Source of the DNA: Microplitis mediator
Taxonomy: Eukaryota > Arthropoda > Insecta > Hymenoptera > Braconidae
NCBI RefSeq assembly: GCF_029852145.1
Contig: NC_079969.1
Coordinates: 13,238,465 to 13,302,464 of the forward strand
Length of the DNA: 64,000 nt
Reading direction: 5' to 3'
A program made the translations under genes and the position numbers. Under the pieces are notes generated by a model. The model was not told the origin of the DNA. It saw nothing but the letters and a program-made list of their open reading frames with translations, and did no database searches. Positions 22,862-36,216 of the stretch are shown piece after piece; the stretch's first letter is position 1, and every line of letters begins with the position of its first letter.

Positions 22862-23640
22862 TTACTGGCAATATACTGCATATCGGGCGATACACCCGGA
22901 AATGATAAATTAATTTTACGGCAATTTACTTGCATACCGGACGATACTACTCGCAATTGAAAAATTTGAATACTGACGATCTACTCGCAAAACTTGTAGA
23001 TAATTTTCAAACTAATTTCTTTTACGGCAATCTACTTGCAACAAAAACGGCGATTAACTTGCCAAGCATTCACGGTGATCTACTTGTCATTATTATGGCG
23101 ATTTACGCGCATTGTAAATATGGTAAATAAACTAAATCATTCTTTTCAGTCGGACAACCTAGACGAGAGGTCAAAAGGGTAACCTTGGCTTAATGGGGGG
23201 GATTGAGACAATGTGAATTGTCATCTTCTTCCTCAGCCTTGCGGTTCCCAATTTTCCCCGTCTCGTTGCCGTCTGAAACTACACAAGTCATAGTGACATG
23301 GTCACATGACTGATTATCACGTCGACGCATGTCCGTAAGGGTAAAGTGGAGACAGTCCCGAGACGAGTCCTATGCCCAAAATTATCGGTCAATCACTTCA
23401 ATCCTGGATCAATTAGCGATAAGACGTATAATTTAGTTTTACTGTCATATACTAGCAATTTATTTGCGACTTTGTTAATACGGATAACTACTTTCTAAAT
23501 CGGGAAATTAACTTGCGTTATAGTTGTATTACTGGCAATTCTCTTGCGATATACTTTACTGTCCAAGTTTACTGATTATTATAAACAAAGTTAGTTCAAT
23601 TAAATATTACTGTACGTTACCAGCGATATACTCGCGATAT
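22862..23640. repeat. Degenerate GGCAATTTACTTGC repeats
   Basis: The motif GGC(A/G)AT(T/C)TACTTGC recurs in diverged form about ten times (for example 22921, 23028, 23095, 23534), separated by 20-60 bp, in the untranslated part of the retroelement and across the presumed LTR boundary. Function unknown. Confidence 0.45.
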
Positions 23641-23939
23641 AAAATTATACTGTGCCACGCATCTGTCTACATTACATCCAGCGCTTGCACTTTCTTGTAA
23701 GTAATTTTTATTATTATAATTGGCAATAAACAATCATTGCAATTGTTAATCATTCACTGTATCTATTATCTGTTCATCCTATTTTTTTCCTGTTTTACTG
23801 GTAAGATTATTGAATAGTCTGATAAAATAAATATTAATTAAGTTACAAATAGTAATTCGACTATTGATAGGAATAATCTATAATTTTATAAGCCGTGGGG
23901 TAAGTTGATATGTTTTCTCATACGTTGCCGTGTTGGAAT

Positions 23940-24165
23940 AAGTGCGGGTTCTTACTTTGCGAGCACCTTAGCCCATTGCTCTGTCCCAGCAAAAATAAAA
24001 TTTCGTAGAGGCCAGTCTAAGCCAGGGTTCAACCCGCGAATCCTGGTGGCTGCTGGTAAAAATCGCGAGTACAGAAAGCGATTTGTCTCAATACCTAATG
24101 ACGTCTTATTTTTGGCTGTCTTTAGAGTGAGGGCAACATGAATATATGTATGTATGTAATTTGGA
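23940..24165. repeat. Undefined retroposon-like segment with TATG-repeat tail
   Basis: A GC-richer segment that interrupts the LINE linker and ends in ATATATGTATGTATGTA (24141-24158), a tail style seen in some retroposons. It contains GGGTTCAACCCGCGAATCC, which resembles a pol III B box. Too little to name. Confidence 0.35.
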
Positions 24166-24788
24166 GACTCCTGATTCTGCGTTGGGTAGTGGGCTGGATT
24201 TGTTTTTAAGAAGTTGGTATGTGTGTTGTTGAATCTTCTGAGACTATCTATTCTTGATTTTATGTCTTCTGCTGCTGCATCTGCCAGGTGTTTGATCGGT
24301 GTGCCTTGGTTTGTGTATCTTGATGAATTGATAGATTCGAAATATTTACCAATGATGTTCAGTTTTATAATTGGCTGATCAATTATGTAATTGTTATTAT
24401 CTTCTGCTGGTCTGGTGTTATTCAGCGTGAGATCAGAGATGAATGGACTATTTTTGTTAATTATTAATGTTTCTATACGTGGCGGTTCTTTGTATCTAAA
24501 ATGTCTGTTGATGTTTGGAAAGAACTTAGATGAGTCTCTATAGTTGATATTTTTGGCCAATCCTTCCTAGTATGCTATTTCAGAGTTTCTGAATTCTTTA
24601 ATCAACTGCTTGTTAACCATCTTTATTACAGATTTAACTTGGTTTTTATTATCTTTATTTTTGAACAGTTCTGCTACCAGCGCTGATTTATACTTATGGA
24701 GCTTAGTGATTTTGTGGTTGACGTACCTTTGGCAGTCCTTTTTGATATTATCTTTAATTATGGGAATTGTTGCAGAGATCGCGTCCTG
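24166..24788 (-). pseudogene. LINE ORF2 linker region
   Basis: The minus strand translation is a lysine/asparagine-rich helical linker of the type found between endonuclease and RT in LINEs (RYVNHKITKLHKYKSALVAE). It has an in-frame TAG near 24564. It continues the frame that ends at 25739 on the other side of the 24789-25738 insertion. Confidence 0.65.
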
Positions 24789-25738
24789 CCCTAGTAGCAA
24801 TGAAATTGGGCAAGATTCTTTGTCAAGATACTTGAAGAAGCACTTTGTAAAGAATTGTACAATTCTCGACCAAGACACTTGATCAAGAATCTTTATCCAG
24901 ACTGGCTGCAGACTTGGGCCAGTCTGTGACCAGAATTTGACCAGATTCTTGGCCCAGAGTTTTGACATAGACTTGCGCGAGAAACGCAAAAGACGACGAG
25001 CGCGCACCTATTTCCCTCCTTTTCACTTGAATGTAAAAAGTATAGTATTGCAGTGGTTCTCATTTATAGTTGAGTCAACAAGTTTAAAAATGTTATTTTT
25101 TTAAATTACGCATTGAGTTTGTAGTAATGCCTAGAAAAATTGATTTTCAGAATTTTCTAGCACTTACAAAATTTCGGAAATTTTTGAATAGATTAAGATG
25201 AATAATTAAAATTATAAAAAATGGGAATAGAATTCCGAAAGTTGTGACAAATAGAAAATTGCTTATTCTTTAATAATTGTTTTTTAATTTTACGCTTCCT
25301 CTATTAATTTTTGAGTTATTGCTAATAATCAGAGTCTCTCGTTTTTTCTATTTGATTTTGACTTATAAAAATTGCTATTTTTATTTGTAAAAAAAAATGT
25401 CTTGTCAAATTTAATGACGAATTCAATAAGCTGTCGCTCGCATTTTTAAAAAAACTAGATTCATTTTCTACAGAGAACTCATTTCTCGACTACAGTATAA
25501 TAAATGAAACTAATGTAGAATGAGAACCTCTATATAGGATAGTCCCAAAGTTTAGCAATAGACAGCTCCAGATTTCTGGTCAAATTCTTGACAAATTCTG
25601 ACTACAGTCTGGCTCAAGTCTTGACCAATAATCTTGGTCAAGAATCTGGACCAATTCTTGTACAATTCTTGATCGAAAATCTTTTTAAAGTATTTTGATC
25701 CAGGCTGGTACAAGGCTTTGACAAAATTGCTACTAGGG
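24789..25738. mobile_element. CCC...GGG element inserted in LINE, TG duplication
   Basis: 950 bp. Ends CCCTAGTAGCAATGAAATTG and its inverted counterpart ending GCTACTAGGG. TG is present at both edges (24787-24788, 25739-25740). Removing the element and one TG makes the LINE frame continuous across the site, so the boundary and the 2-bp duplication are certain. Subterminal DNA is rich in CAAGATTCTTG/TTGACCAGA words in both orientations (24815-25000, 25560-25735). Confidence 0.9.
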
Positions 25739-26575
25739 TGTATGTAATTTTCCAGTTTCAGTATATTGGTGTCTATTTCATTTATTGTTAAATTTCTGTC
25801 ATGAGGTAGGTGTTCGGTAATATTATCTTCTAAGTAATCAGCAAACCTGGTCCAGTTGGCTCTTTAGTAATTATATCTTGCAGATGGAGGTGTTGTACTC
25901 GGGATCTCTTTTAGAAAGTTATTGCAGTCAATTATGAAACTGATAGCATTATGATCACTATCATACGGAAGAGTGATCAGTTTTCCAGTTATTAGTCCTC
26001 TGAGTGTGATTCTAGAGTCAGCCAGACAGTGGTCTAGGAACGAACCGACACTTGGGTAGGTTGGCTTGATCGGTGTGTACAAGGCTGTTTTATTTTGTAT
26101 TCCAGCATCTTCAACCCAATTGTGTAAGAGGACTCCTCTTTCGTTCATATTTTTGTCACCCCAGATGGTGTTTCTTGCATTCCAGTCTCCAGCCATGATG
26201 AAGAAGATGTTATCTGATCTTAATTTAAAGTCGTCATATATTTTGTTGAGTTCGGTTATAAAAGATCTCTTGTTGTTACATACTGCATAAATACTGAATA
26301 TATATAAAATGTTGCCTGCGTTACCTTGAATTTTTATGACAGTATATTCAATTGCTTTATTTGCTGCTGCATTCGGATATGAAATGTATGCGAACTTTAT
26401 TTTCTTGTTGATTAGAATAACTGTGCCTCCACCTCTTTTGGAGTCCGGTCTATCACTTCTTATGAAAGAGTAATTTTAAAAACTTAGTTTATGTCGATCG
26501 TTGAGTTTTGTCTCAGAGATAAGGGCTATATCAATTTTATTTGTATTGATAAATTCCTCTAGATCATGTCTTTTT
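25739..26575 (-). pseudogene. LINE endonuclease domain (APE-type)
   Basis: Reading the minus strand from 26575: IDIALISETKL is the first strand and catalytic Glu of an endonuclease/exonuclease/phosphatase fold. GGGTVILI follows, then MAGDWNARNTIWGD near 26190, then GSFLDHCLADSRI, and YDSDHNAISF holds the final catalytic Asp-His. The domain nicks target DNA for target-primed reverse transcription. Stops near 26470 and at 25862 inactivate it. The 5' part of ORF2 and any ORF1 are missing; the LINE stops where the TTCCCGC repeat begins. Confidence 0.8.
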
Positions 26576-26579
26576 AACT

Positions 26580-26698
26580 TCCCGCTAAGAAAATCGACGA
26601 CTTTCGAAAAATTGGGAAGTTATTGTTTTCACCCCGATTTTTGAAGGTCAAGTTTTCATCAGATGTCGACGTTTTGAGGTCCTAGGAACCCTTGCGAC
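26580..26698. repeat. TTCCCGCTAAGAAAATCG repeat, copy 1 (split)
   Basis: The block from TTCCCGCTAAGAAAATCGAC to GTTTTGAGGTCCTAGGAA matches the inverse of 44830-44970. It resumes at 28842 after the 2.1-kb element with AAGCTATTCTGACTACTTTC. This independent copy proves the exact insertion point and an AA duplication. The family is moderately repeated here; class unknown. Confidence 0.7.
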
Positions 26699-28841
26699 CT
26701 TCAACCCACTCTGGAAACACTCTGGAATCATAGTCAGAATGTAAACATTCTAAGTCCAGTATGTTCCCAGAGTGGTTTTGTGCCCTTTTTTCAGAGTGAA
26801 ACCAAAGTGGTTTCAGAATTGATCCAGAGTAGATCAAAGTGTTTTCAGAATGGACTCAAAGTGAATCCAGAATGAAATCAAAGTGTTTTCAGAATGGGCC
26901 CACAGTGAGTCCAGAATGGAATCAAAGTATTTTCAAAATGGGCTCAAAATGAGTACAGGATGAAATCAGAGTGTATTCAAAATGGGCCCAGAGTCGATAA
27001 AATTTAAATACTAAGGACTAAAAAAAATTGGGTACTTTCTAAACTCATAAATCAATAATAATCTACAGAAAAACAATCTTAACCCAAATTTTTTAATTAA
27101 CTATGCTTTTGTTAATTAATTAATTTTTACTTGTTGAAAGTTTACATAAAAACCCTGATTATTTCCAAACTAAAAACCCCGAATTTTTTTTACTTCTTAA
27201 AGCTATTCTTGAAAGGGTTTAGAAAAGATAGCTGGTGAAAAAATAAAAAAATTTCGATTTTATTAACAATCTAAGCCATTGAAAAATAAAAAACGTAAAT
27301 AAAGCAATCAAGAAAATTTACTTTTTTGATTATTTTGTTTTTTTATTGCTGAAAGCTACATAACAATAATTTGAAAAAAATTTTTACTTGCATTGTTTAA
27401 ATAATTGTCATAAACAAATACATGGCTAATTAGATTTAATAAGATTTTTTTTGGGAAAAAAACGCTTAATAAAAATAAGGAATTTTAAGAAAAAAATCGT
27501 TTCTTAAAAAAATTTTTTTTTGCTAAACAGCGCAATAGCTAATTAACAATTTTTTTTTTTACTCAATATTAATATTAAAGAACCATTATTTTTTTTAAAT
27601 AATCATTAATCATGTTCTGTTATATTAGAAAAAAAATTGTTTTCATTCATTTATTATTTGTTTATTAAACAAACAATTTGTTGTAAACAAATAAATTTTC
27701 ACGCAATATTTTTTTCAAATACTAAAAATAACCAAGCGTTTTATTTTGTAGAAAAAATTTTTTTTTAATCTTTTATATAATTTTTTAAATTATTGTACAC
27801 TTGGACTTGTCGCTACCTTTCTGTTCTTCTCTATTGTTATTAAAATAACTTATTGAAGACACAACTACAACACTTCAAGTCTTTTTCATTATCCATTAAT
27901 CATTAAACAAATCGAGCTTGTAACCGAAGCTCTAACTCAATTGCTTAAGGAATTATGAATAACAGTAATTTTTATGAATACTTTTTAATAAATACAAAAA
28001 AATTATTAATTAGCAAATTCGCTTTTTAGCAATAAAAAACATTTTTTAAGAAACAATTGTTTTTTTAAAAATTGTTATTTTCATTAAGTATTTTTATCCC
28101 AAAAAAAAATTTTTGCTTTGACCCGGGTTTTAATGTGAAAGACTTGAGAGAAAAATTTGCTGGGAGAAGATATATGTTAAGGAGGAGAAAGTCACTGGTG
28201 CTAAGCAGCAGTGGAAGTAGTTCAGTGTTCGCCGCTAGATCGCGCCCAACTTATGATTGTCCTGTTCCTGGTTAGATAGGTGTTTCAGAGTTTTTATATT
28301 CTATATTTAAAAATAATTCTGTCACGGGTATTTCTCTGTTATTTGACAGAGTGACAAGTGCCTGTTTGGATGGTCATATAGTAGATGCTATATTACATTG
28401 TGACAATAATGTCAAATATTTTTGTTTTCTTGAAAAATTGTTTTTACAATCCAGAAACATAATTGTATTCAATAAATGCTCTTGAATATTCTTAAAATAA
28501 TATATTTCGGTAAATTTTTTTTTTCTTTCAGTATTCATTTACTCTGAATACCCTCTGGTTTGAGTATGTATTCACTCTGATCCCACTCTGGAAACATTCT
28601 GGAAACACTTTGGTATCAGTTTGTGTTCAATGTGGATCCATAACGGTGTCAGTATGTATCCACTCTGGATACTTTCTGGAAACATTTTGGATTTACTCCG
28701 TATCCGCTCTGGAAATACTCTGGGTTCACTCTCAGAAAAGGGCACAAAACCATTCTGGAAATACTCTGGAGTCCGTATGGTTGCATCGTGTTACCAGAAT
28801 ATTTCCAGAGTGTATCCAGAATGTTTTTAATGTCGCAAGGG
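26699..28841. mobile_element. CCCTTGCGAC element, copy A (2143 bp)
   Basis: Ends CCCTTGCGACCTTCAACCC and an inverted counterpart ending TGTCGCAAGGG; AA on both sides (26697-26698, 28842-28843). The first about 300 and last about 280 bp are tandem 15-17-bp steps of CCA(G/C)(A/T)GTGG-like words (CCACTCTGG, CCAGAGTGG, TTCAGAATGG). The centre (27000-28540) is very AT-rich and has no convincing gene; a 67-codon open frame at 28072-28275 is unassigned. A near-identical copy lies inverted at 32198-34350. Confidence 0.9.
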
Positions 28842-28886
28842 AAGCTATTCTGACTACTTTCAGAATGATGGCCGAGTGTATATATA

Positions 28887-30757
28887 TGGGTCATTCCACC
28901 AAATAAAATTATTTTTACGGGGCGACCCTCGTCGATTTGGTTCAAACTTTGTAGAGTCGTTCTATATATTAAAAAAAAAATTCTCTGAAAATTTGAGCCT
29001 TTTATATGCAGCTGTTTCAAAGTTATGATTTTTTGAATTTTTTAAAAATTTTTGTTTTCAACTTTTTCATTAATTTTTTTAAAGGAAAAAATTTTTTTTT
29101 AAAAATGAGCACATAACAGTTTTTCGTAGGAAAAATTCTCAGCTTTCCAATAAAAATATCTATTTTTCATTTTATGTTACAAAAGACCTTTTAAAATTCG
29201 ATTAAAGACGAAAAAACGATTTTTATGACTGTGCGGCGCTTGATACATCTAATTTGATATTTTTTTCTGAAAGCTGAGACTTTTTCTCACAAAATATGTG
29301 ATTTTCACGATGTGCATATTTTTTGTTTGAACAAAATCAATAATTATTTAAATACAAGTCATTGATTTTATAGTTTTAACAAACTGTAATAGTTGATTGT
29401 GTGGCAAGAGATGAAACAAAACGATGTCAGAAGAAAGTAAAGTAGGCTGCCCGAGCCGTACGCAAAAGCTGACAATAACTGCAATCTGAAGTCGTGTTTC
29501 ATCTAGTTTTACACACTATTTTTTTCATGATTACCTGCATTGAAAATTATTATCAGTGTCAGCAGCCAGTTAGAATCAAGTTATATTAAGCCCAATGGTG
29601 CGATCAACCATTAGTGTACGCCTAACTTATGCTTTGCAATTTATAGTTAAACAGAAACCATAAATACTATTTATTATGCATACAAATTTTTATAAAACTT
29701 GATTACAAAGTCAGAACTGTCATTAACGCAGATGACATCAATAGTCTGAAATCACTATTGAACACAACACAAGAATCAAAGTTCAAATTACTAATTCCTA
29801 GACTTGAACCATTGATGCTGGTGTCATGAAAAATAGTTTTATAATTTTTGTTTTCAGAGCTTTACTGCAGATACATACCCGAAAACATATCCTCACACCG
29901 CAAGTTAATACATCCGGGCTATTCAAAATTTTACCAGCGTTGATTTCACTGTTATAACCATCCCTTATTAAAAGAAACGACTTAAAACGATTGAAAAAAA
30001 AATTTTAAATACTTTTTAAGGCTTTTGAATACTTTGAATACTTTTGAATCACCCTTTTTATGGGCATTTAACATTACAAATCGTTTCGAATCGTTTGATT
30101 TAATCAGGGAATGATGACTTTTTTTAGAAAATAAATGTTTTGAACGTACAATACTTTGAGTCATAAACGGTGAAAGAAACACAAGCAGTGCACCCTATCT
30201 CACTTATTGTTGATAGCTTAGGATATATATGGTAAAAATGTATCAACATCCTCAGAAAAAATAAGAATTAACGTTTTTTAATCATAGAGAGTTTATATTT
30301 TATTTAATTTTGTTCAAACAAAAAATATGCACATCGTGAAAATCACATATTTTGTGAGAAAAAGTCTCAGCTTTCAGAAAAAAATATCAAATTAGATGTA
30401 TCAAGCGCCGCACAGTCATAAAAATCGTTTTTTCGTCTTTAATCGAATTTTAAAAGGTCTTTTGTAACATAAAATGAAAAATAGATATTTTTATTGGAAA
30501 GCTGAGAATTTTTCCTACGAAAAACTGTTATGTGCTCATTTTTAAAAAAAAATTTTTTCCTTTAAAAAAATTAATGAAAAAGTTGAAAACAAAAATTTTT
30601 TAAAAATTCAAAAAATCATAACTTTGAAACAGCTGCATATAAAAGGCTCAAATTTTCAGAGAATTTTTTTTTTAATATATAGAACGACTCTACAAAGTTT
30701 GAACCAAATCGACGAGGGTCGCCCCGTAAAAATAATTTTATTTGGTGGAATGACCCA
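28887..30757. mobile_element. TA-flanked fold-back element, TGGGTCATTCC ends
   Basis: Left end TGGGTCATTCCACCAAAT (28887), right end the complement ending GGAATGACCCA (30757), with TA on both sides. Arms of about 470 bp (28887-29360 and 30285-30757) match almost base for base. The centre is unrelated and hosts the 150-bp MITE 29962-30109. It lies within TA-rich simple sequence: (TA)n continues from 30765. Confidence 0.8.
29962..30109. mobile_element. 150-bp MITE, CCCTGATTAAAA family, copy 2
   Basis: Ends CCCTTATTAAAAGAAACGAC and TTTAATCAGGG. It aligns over its full length to 59510-59659 (same orientation) and 15653-15801 (inverted), including TTTTTATGGGCATTTAACAT. The flanks AT and AA do not match exactly. 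Inserted inside the 28887-30757 fold-back. Confidence 0.8.
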
Positions 30758-30758
30758 T

Positions 30759-31710
<952 letters not shown>

Positions 31711-32022
31711 AGATCTCGCGTCAAACCACGGTAAAACCACGGAAAAACCACTGTGGATCCACAGTGGATCCACGGCGGATCCACGGAAAAACCACGGTGA
31801 ATCCACAATGGGTCTACTGTGGATCCACTGTGGATCCACCGTGGTTTTGTCGTGGATTCACTGTGGATTCACCGTGGATACACTGTGGATTCACCGTGGA
31901 TACACTGTGGATCCACTGTGGATCAACTGTGGTGAAATGTCACGAAACCACGGTGGGTCCACGATGTGGTGGTTTCACCGTGGATCCACGGTGGTTCCAC
32001 GGTGGTTGCAGGACCGCGAGGG
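31711..32022. mobile_element. CCACGGTGG-palindrome element, degenerate left end
   Basis: About 310 bp of tandem CCACGGTGG/CCACTGTGGATC words in both orientations, closely like the interior of 16576-16975. The right end is GCAGGACCGCGAGGG, again GGG. The left end (CTCGCGTCAAACC) has lost the CCC, so the flanking duplication cannot be verified. Confidence 0.6.
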
Positions 32023-32197
32023 TCCGCAAAAACCGTGGCTCAAAAAAATATTTTGCTGGAAGCCTTCAAACTAGAGATTTCAAGCTTCAATTTGCTTTTT
32101 TAATTTTTTCGATACGATCATTTTTTACGAACATACAGCCTTCCAAAAATCACTAAAAAATTTATAAAATTTTCTTGTTCCTTTAATTTTTTGGATA

Positions 32198-34350
32198 CCC
32201 TTGCGACATTAAAAACATTCTGGATACACTCTGGAAATATTCTGGTAACACGATGCAACCATACGGACTCCAGAGTATTTCCAGAATGGTTTTGTGCCCT
32301 TTTCTGAGAGTGAACCCAGAGTATTTCCAGAGCGGATACGGAGTAAATCCAAAATGTTTCCAGAAAGTATCCAGAGTGGATACATACTGACACCGTTATG
32401 GATCCACATTGAACACAAACTGATACCAAAGTGTTTCCAGAATGTTTCCAGAGTGGGATCAGAGTGAATACATACTCAAACCAGAGGGTATTCAGAGTAA
32501 ATGAATACTGAAAGAAAAAAAAAATTTACCGAAATATATTATTTTAAGAATATTCAAGAGCATTTATTGAATACAATTATGTTTCTGGATTGTAAAAACA
32601 ATTTTTCAAGAAAACAAAAATATTTGACATTATTGTCACAATGTAATATAGCATCTACTATATGACCATCCAAACAGGCACTTGTCACTCTGTCAAATAA
32701 CAGAGAAATACCCGTGACAGAATTATTTTTAAATATAGAATATAAAAACTCTGAAACACCTATCTAACCAGGAACAGGACAATCATAAGTTGGGCGCGAT
32801 CTAGCGGCGAACACTGAACTACTTCCACTGCTGCTTAGCACCAGTGACTTTCTCCTCCTTAACATATATCTTCTCCCAGCAAATTTTTCTCTCAAGTCTT
32901 TCACATTAAAACCCGGGTCAAAGCAAAAATTTTTTTTTGGGATAAAAATACTTAATGAAAATAACAATTTTTAAAAAAACAATTGTTTCTTAAAAAATGT
33001 TTTTTATTGCTAAAAAGCGAATTTGCTAATTAATAATTTTTTTGTATTTATTAAAAAGTATTCATAAAAATTACTGTTATTCATAATTCCTTAAGCAATT
33101 GAGTTAGAGCTTCGGTTACAAGCTCGATTTGTTTAATGATTAATGGATAATGAAAAAGACTTGAAGTGTTGTAGTTGTGTCTTCAATAAGTTATTTTAAT
33201 AACAATAGAGAAGAACAGAAAGGTAGCGACAAGTCCAAGTGTACAATAATTTAAAAAATTATATAAAAGATTAAAAAAAAATTTTTTCTACAAAATAAAA
33301 CGCTTGGTTATTTTTAGTATTTGAAAAAAATATTGCGTGAAAATTTATTTGTTTACAACAAATTGTTTGTTTAATAAACAAATAATAAATGAATGAAAAC
33401 AATTTTTTTTCTAATATAACAGAACATGATTAATGATTATTTAAAAAAAATAATGGTTCTTTAATATTAATATTGAGTAAAAAAAAAAATTGTTAATTAG
33501 CTATTGCGCTGTTTAGCAAAAAAAAATTTTTTTAAGAAACGATTTTTTTCTTAAAATTCCTTATTTTTATTAAGCGTTTTTTTCCCAAAAAAAATCTTAT
33601 TAAATCTAATTAGCCATGTATTTGTTTATGACAATTATTTAAACAATGCAAGTAAAAATTTTTTTCAAATTATTGTTATGTAGCTTTCAGCAATAAAAAA
33701 ACAAAATAATCAAAAAAGTAAATTTTCTTGATTGCTTTATTTACGTTTTTTATTTTTCAATGGCTTAGATTGTTAATAAAATCGAAATTTTTTTATTTTT
33801 TCACCAGCTATCTTTTCTAAACCCTTTCAAGAATAGCTTTAAGAAGTAAAAAAAATTCGGGGTTTTTAGTTTGGAAATAATCAGGGTTTTTATGTAAACT
33901 TTCAACAAGTAAAAATTAATTAATTAACAAAAGCATAGTTAATTAAAAAATTTGGGTTAAGATTGTTTTTCTGTAGATTATTATTGATTTATGAGTTTAG
34001 AAAGTACCCAATTTTTTTTAGTCCTTAGTATTTAAATTTTATCGACTCTGGGCCCATTTTGAATACACTCTGATTTCATCCTGTACTCATTTTGAGCCCA
34101 TTTTGAAAATACTTTGATTCCATTCTGGACTCACTGTGGGCCCATTCTGAAAACACTTTGATTTCATTCTGGATTCACTTTGAGTCCATTCTGAAAACAC
34201 TTTGATCTACTCTGGATCAATTCTGAAACCACTTTGGTTTCACTCTGAAAAAAGGGCACAAAACCACTCTGGGAACATACTGGACTTAGAATGTTTACAT
34301 TCTGACTATGATTCCAGAGTGTTTCCAGAGTGGGTTGAAGGTCGCAAGGG
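32198..34350. mobile_element. CCCTTGCGAC element, copy B (2153 bp), inverted
   Basis: Reverse complement of copy A: the same ends, the same subterminal CCANNGTGG arrays and the same 67-codon frame at 32764-32967 (minus). Flanked by TA at 32196-32197 and 34351-34352. All segments I compared between copies A and B are identical; net length differs by 10 bp. Together the copies form arms of over 2.1 kb around a 3.36-kb spacer. Confidence 0.9.
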
Positions 34351-34352
34351 TA

Positions 34353-34912
34353 AGTGTAGAATACTTCTGTATGAAAATTCCTACAATAAATAATGACAGA
34401 CTGAATAAAAATTGTAAAAAATTAGTTCATATGCTTTATAAAGTTCATTCAAAATATTGAAATGAATATTGAATGAACAGAATATTAATGACTCTGTAGA
34501 CTTAAAAAAAAGGTAGTTTTTTGTTTTTTTATATTTGAAGTCGGGTTCCAGGCCGGTTCAGACAGCCAAATGCGATTAAAATAGAAAGTTCGATGAGTTG
34601 AATCAAATCAAAGCGTTAATAGACAAAATATCTAAGAGGTATAAAAAACAGTGATTTTTCATATATTTTGTCGTGTTTTTCATAAATTTATTTTTTCCCT
34701 ACGTTCACATGCTAGCGTTCTTCCAAACGACTTCTCTGATGTCTCCAAAGACTCGAGAATTTGATAGAGACAGTAGTTTTAGCTGGAGGATCAACGTCTA
34801 AGAAAATCTATAGAAAATCAGGACCCACTGACTTATGCTGCAAATAATTTTTTTTTTTTTAATCAGATTTGATGTTTTTCAATTTTGTAAATTCACATAA
34901 AATTAATCAACT
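34353..34912. other. Noncoding spacer
   Basis: No supported gene or repeat family recognised. Confidence 0.4.
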
Positions 34913-36216
34913 TACACGGAAAAAAGAGCAGTTGAAAAATTGAACTCATGTAGAGTATTTATTACAGTTTCGTATTGTAGTAAAGCGCTGCGAATCTGAA
35001 ACTGTAAAAATTACTTTTTTATCCAGGCATAACAAATATTACAGTTTCAAACTCGAGATTATCTAGCTCTCAATAGCAAATAGATTTTATAATTTTAAAT
35101 GTTATTCTAACAATTACAATCTCACACTGTAATTTTTTCTATAAATTCTTCAAATTATATTTGCTGAGTCAAAAGAAAAATTATTATTACAGTTTCATGT
35201 AGTAAAAAGTATTTATTTTGCTAGAATCTATACTCTGGAAATAATAATATATGAAATATGACTTACAACCTTCACAGTTTCATTGGACAAAAGGGATAAT
35301 TTTTTGTTCGAAATTCAGTACTCAGAATAATAATAACTAAAGTTTTAGATTGTAAATTTTACAGTTTCATTAAGTAAAATTTATTTCTTTTTCTTGAATG
35401 TTTACTATAAAAATTCTTATATCAGTAGCATAGTGGTGTTTTTTTACAGCTTAAGCACGTAAAAAAAGCCTTACATTTTATAATAATTCAATATATAAAA
35501 TGATAAAAATTCTAACAAAAATAAGAATTTAAAGGTTTCATAAAATAAAATTCATTTATTATTTATTAATAGATACCACTTGAACAATTATTTTCAGAGT
35601 ATTCGGAGTCAATTTTATCGTATTATTAAGCAAAACATAATTTAAATTTATTCGACTATTATTATATTAAATATAAATATATGAAATTTTGTATTGAAAT
35701 TTTTGAGTTGAAAAAAATATATTTTTAGGCCGATTAGTGGAATTAATACGACGTTTGGAACATATTTATATTAATATAAATATGAGCTTTTCTAAATTGA
35801 AAAAATTGTATAAATTTAATAATTATAGTCGAAAGAACAGCAGATTTAAAATTTTTTTAACTTAAATTAAAATTCAATTACTGCTGTATGTAATTTGCAG
35901 TAAACGTAGAATCCGCTTTTTTTTTTTACAATAATTATTTGATTCATTGCATCCTTTTAGTTTCAGAAAACTCACATTTATGTTAATACAGTACTTGTTT
36001 TAAACATTGTATATATTCGACTTCTAGAATGAGCTATAAAAATTTCTTAAATATAAAATTAGGATATGTTTATAAAAAATCCTTACATACAAGGTTTCCG
36101 TTGAATAAAAATGATCGTAAGTACAAGTTATTAATGTTGTATTTAAAATGCAAAAACATGATTTTTACTTTAAACTTAATATTAAGAAATAATAAAAAAT
36201 AAATTAAAAATATAGC

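Larger units (their letters stand above)
19371..23940 (+). mobile_element. Truncated LTR-type retroelement (gag and protease only)
   Basis: Plus-strand retroelement remnant inserted in the LINE. It holds a gag-like region, a CCHC zinc knuckle and an aspartic protease, then a purine-rich tract at 23192-23202 (AATGGGGGGGA) of the kind that precedes a 3' LTR. There is no reverse transcriptase or integrase, and no room for a 5' LTR before the first gag codon (19391). Right of the purine tract, 23203-23940 could be a 3' LTR, unproven. A MITE (20938-21378) splits gag from protease. Boundaries are approximate. Confidence 0.6.
17835..26575 (-). mobile_element. Decayed LINE (non-LTR retrotransposon), interrupted
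   Basis: Reading on the minus strand, the order is endonuclease (26575-25739), linker (24788 to about 24166), reverse transcriptase (about 19370-18884), C-terminal part (18883-18072) and a 3' tail to about 17835. The type is Jockey/CR1-like by motif style. It is 5' truncated at about 26575 and interrupted at 24789-25738 by a CCC...GGG element and at about 19371-24160 by a gag-protease remnant plus an undefined repeat. Frameshifts and stops show it is dead. The N-terminal third of the RT domain is missing at the larger interruption. Confidence 0.8.

Noticed and set aside
28072..28275. 67-codon frame conserved in both CCCTTGCGAC copies
   Set aside because: The two copies are near-identical at DNA level, so conservation says nothing about coding; no family resemblance.
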